Origin: JAJPXC01 sp964562375
Lineage (GTDB): Bacteria > Bacteroidota > Bacteroidia > Bacteroidales > Muribaculaceae
Length of the DNA stretch: 50,699 nt
NCBI GenBank assembly: GCA_964562375.1
Contig: CAZLSW010000016.1
Location: 1 to 50,699, forward strand
Direction: 5' to 3'
Made by a program: the position numbers and the translations under genes
The notes under the pieces: generated by a model
Databases searched by the model: none
Seen by the model: the letters and a program-made list of their open reading frames with translations, nothing else
Told to the model about the DNA's origin: nothing
Part shown: piece by piece, positions 50,633-50,699 of the stretch
Layout of the letters: each line of letters opens with the position of its first letter
Numbering within the stretch: the first letter of the stretch is position 1

Positions 50633-50699
50633 CAAACCGATTTCTTGTCTGACCTTTTTCTTTTTTGAAGGTTATCCTATTTTATTCAGACCTTATCTG

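Larger units (their letters stand above)
50343..50672. repeat. segment bounded by 18-bp perfect inverted repeats
   Basis: ACCTTCAAAAAAGAAAAA at 50343-50360 is the exact reverse complement of 50655-50672. The 294 bases between hold no gene. They contain a minus-strand -7-like TAACTTTG (complement of 50423-50430) and two long hairpins. The layout resembles invertible promoter segments of Bacteroidales. The arms are A-rich, which raises the chance of a coincidental match. Confidence 0.6.

Overview
The window looks like a chromosome segment of a gut-type Bacteroidales bacterium, most likely Muribaculaceae. This is inferred from the SusC/SusD pair, C-terminal type IX secretion (T9SS) sorting domains, a DUF4250 protein, a Wzi-like capsule protein and the Bacteroidetes promoter pattern. 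That pattern, TTG-N19/21-TAnnTTTG, recurs upstream of many genes, usually with exactly 20 bases between the boxes. Everything here was read by eye; no database search or folding program was run.

Layout. 1-53 is the 3' part of tRNA-Val, followed by a terminator. 339-4328 is a large secreted GH13 alpha-amylase with three starch-binding-type modules. 4585-6584 holds the housekeeping genes nadC and fabD. 6792-28498, all on the minus strand, is a beta-glucan (laminarin-like) utilisation locus. It is transcribed from susC through susD, a secreted probable glycan-binding protein, two GH16 enzymes, a GH3 beta-glucosidase and a GH128 beta-1,3-glucanase to a 2191-residue discoidin/Ig-like surface protein and a 544-residue secreted protein. 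A divergent one-protein membrane regulator of SusR type (28845-31769) faces susC across a shared control region with a 16-bp palindrome. 31941-37430 is a compact housekeeping operon: DUF4250 protein, PcrA/UvrD helicase, NspC, a GT2 glycosyltransferase and RadC.

37431-38618 is a gene-poor stretch with repeats and two candidate small-RNA units. 38619-40208 is an orphan TPR/transmembrane/HTH regulator. 40209-41157 carries another candidate small RNA and a GC-rich 57-60 bp tandem array. 41158-46109, minus strand, is an overlapping five-gene operon: Wzi-like protein, lipoprotein, LegB-type dehydratase, ATP-grasp ligase and NeuB/LegI synthase. It points to a nonulosonic-acid-decorated surface polysaccharide. 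46365-48308 is dnaK. 48494-50196 is a zinc-finger/HTH protein overlapping a tyrosine recombinase that is cut off just after its HxxR box. The recombinase is followed by a promoter, a short terminated transcript and a segment bounded by 18-bp perfect inverted repeats that contains two long related hairpins.

How it works together. The T9SS-tagged amylase, GH128, one GH16, the glycan-binding protein and the discoidin protein would act at or outside the cell surface. SusCD would import oligosaccharides, and the GH16 and GH3 without the tag would finish digestion in the periplasm. The intergenic DNA is unusually structured: heptamer and nonamer tandem arrays, GC-rich hairpin elements and dispersed repeats, several of which abut or supply stop codons. 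The least explained parts are the recombinase-linked inverted-repeat segment at the right end, the short-period tandem arrays, and the promoter-terminator units without genes.
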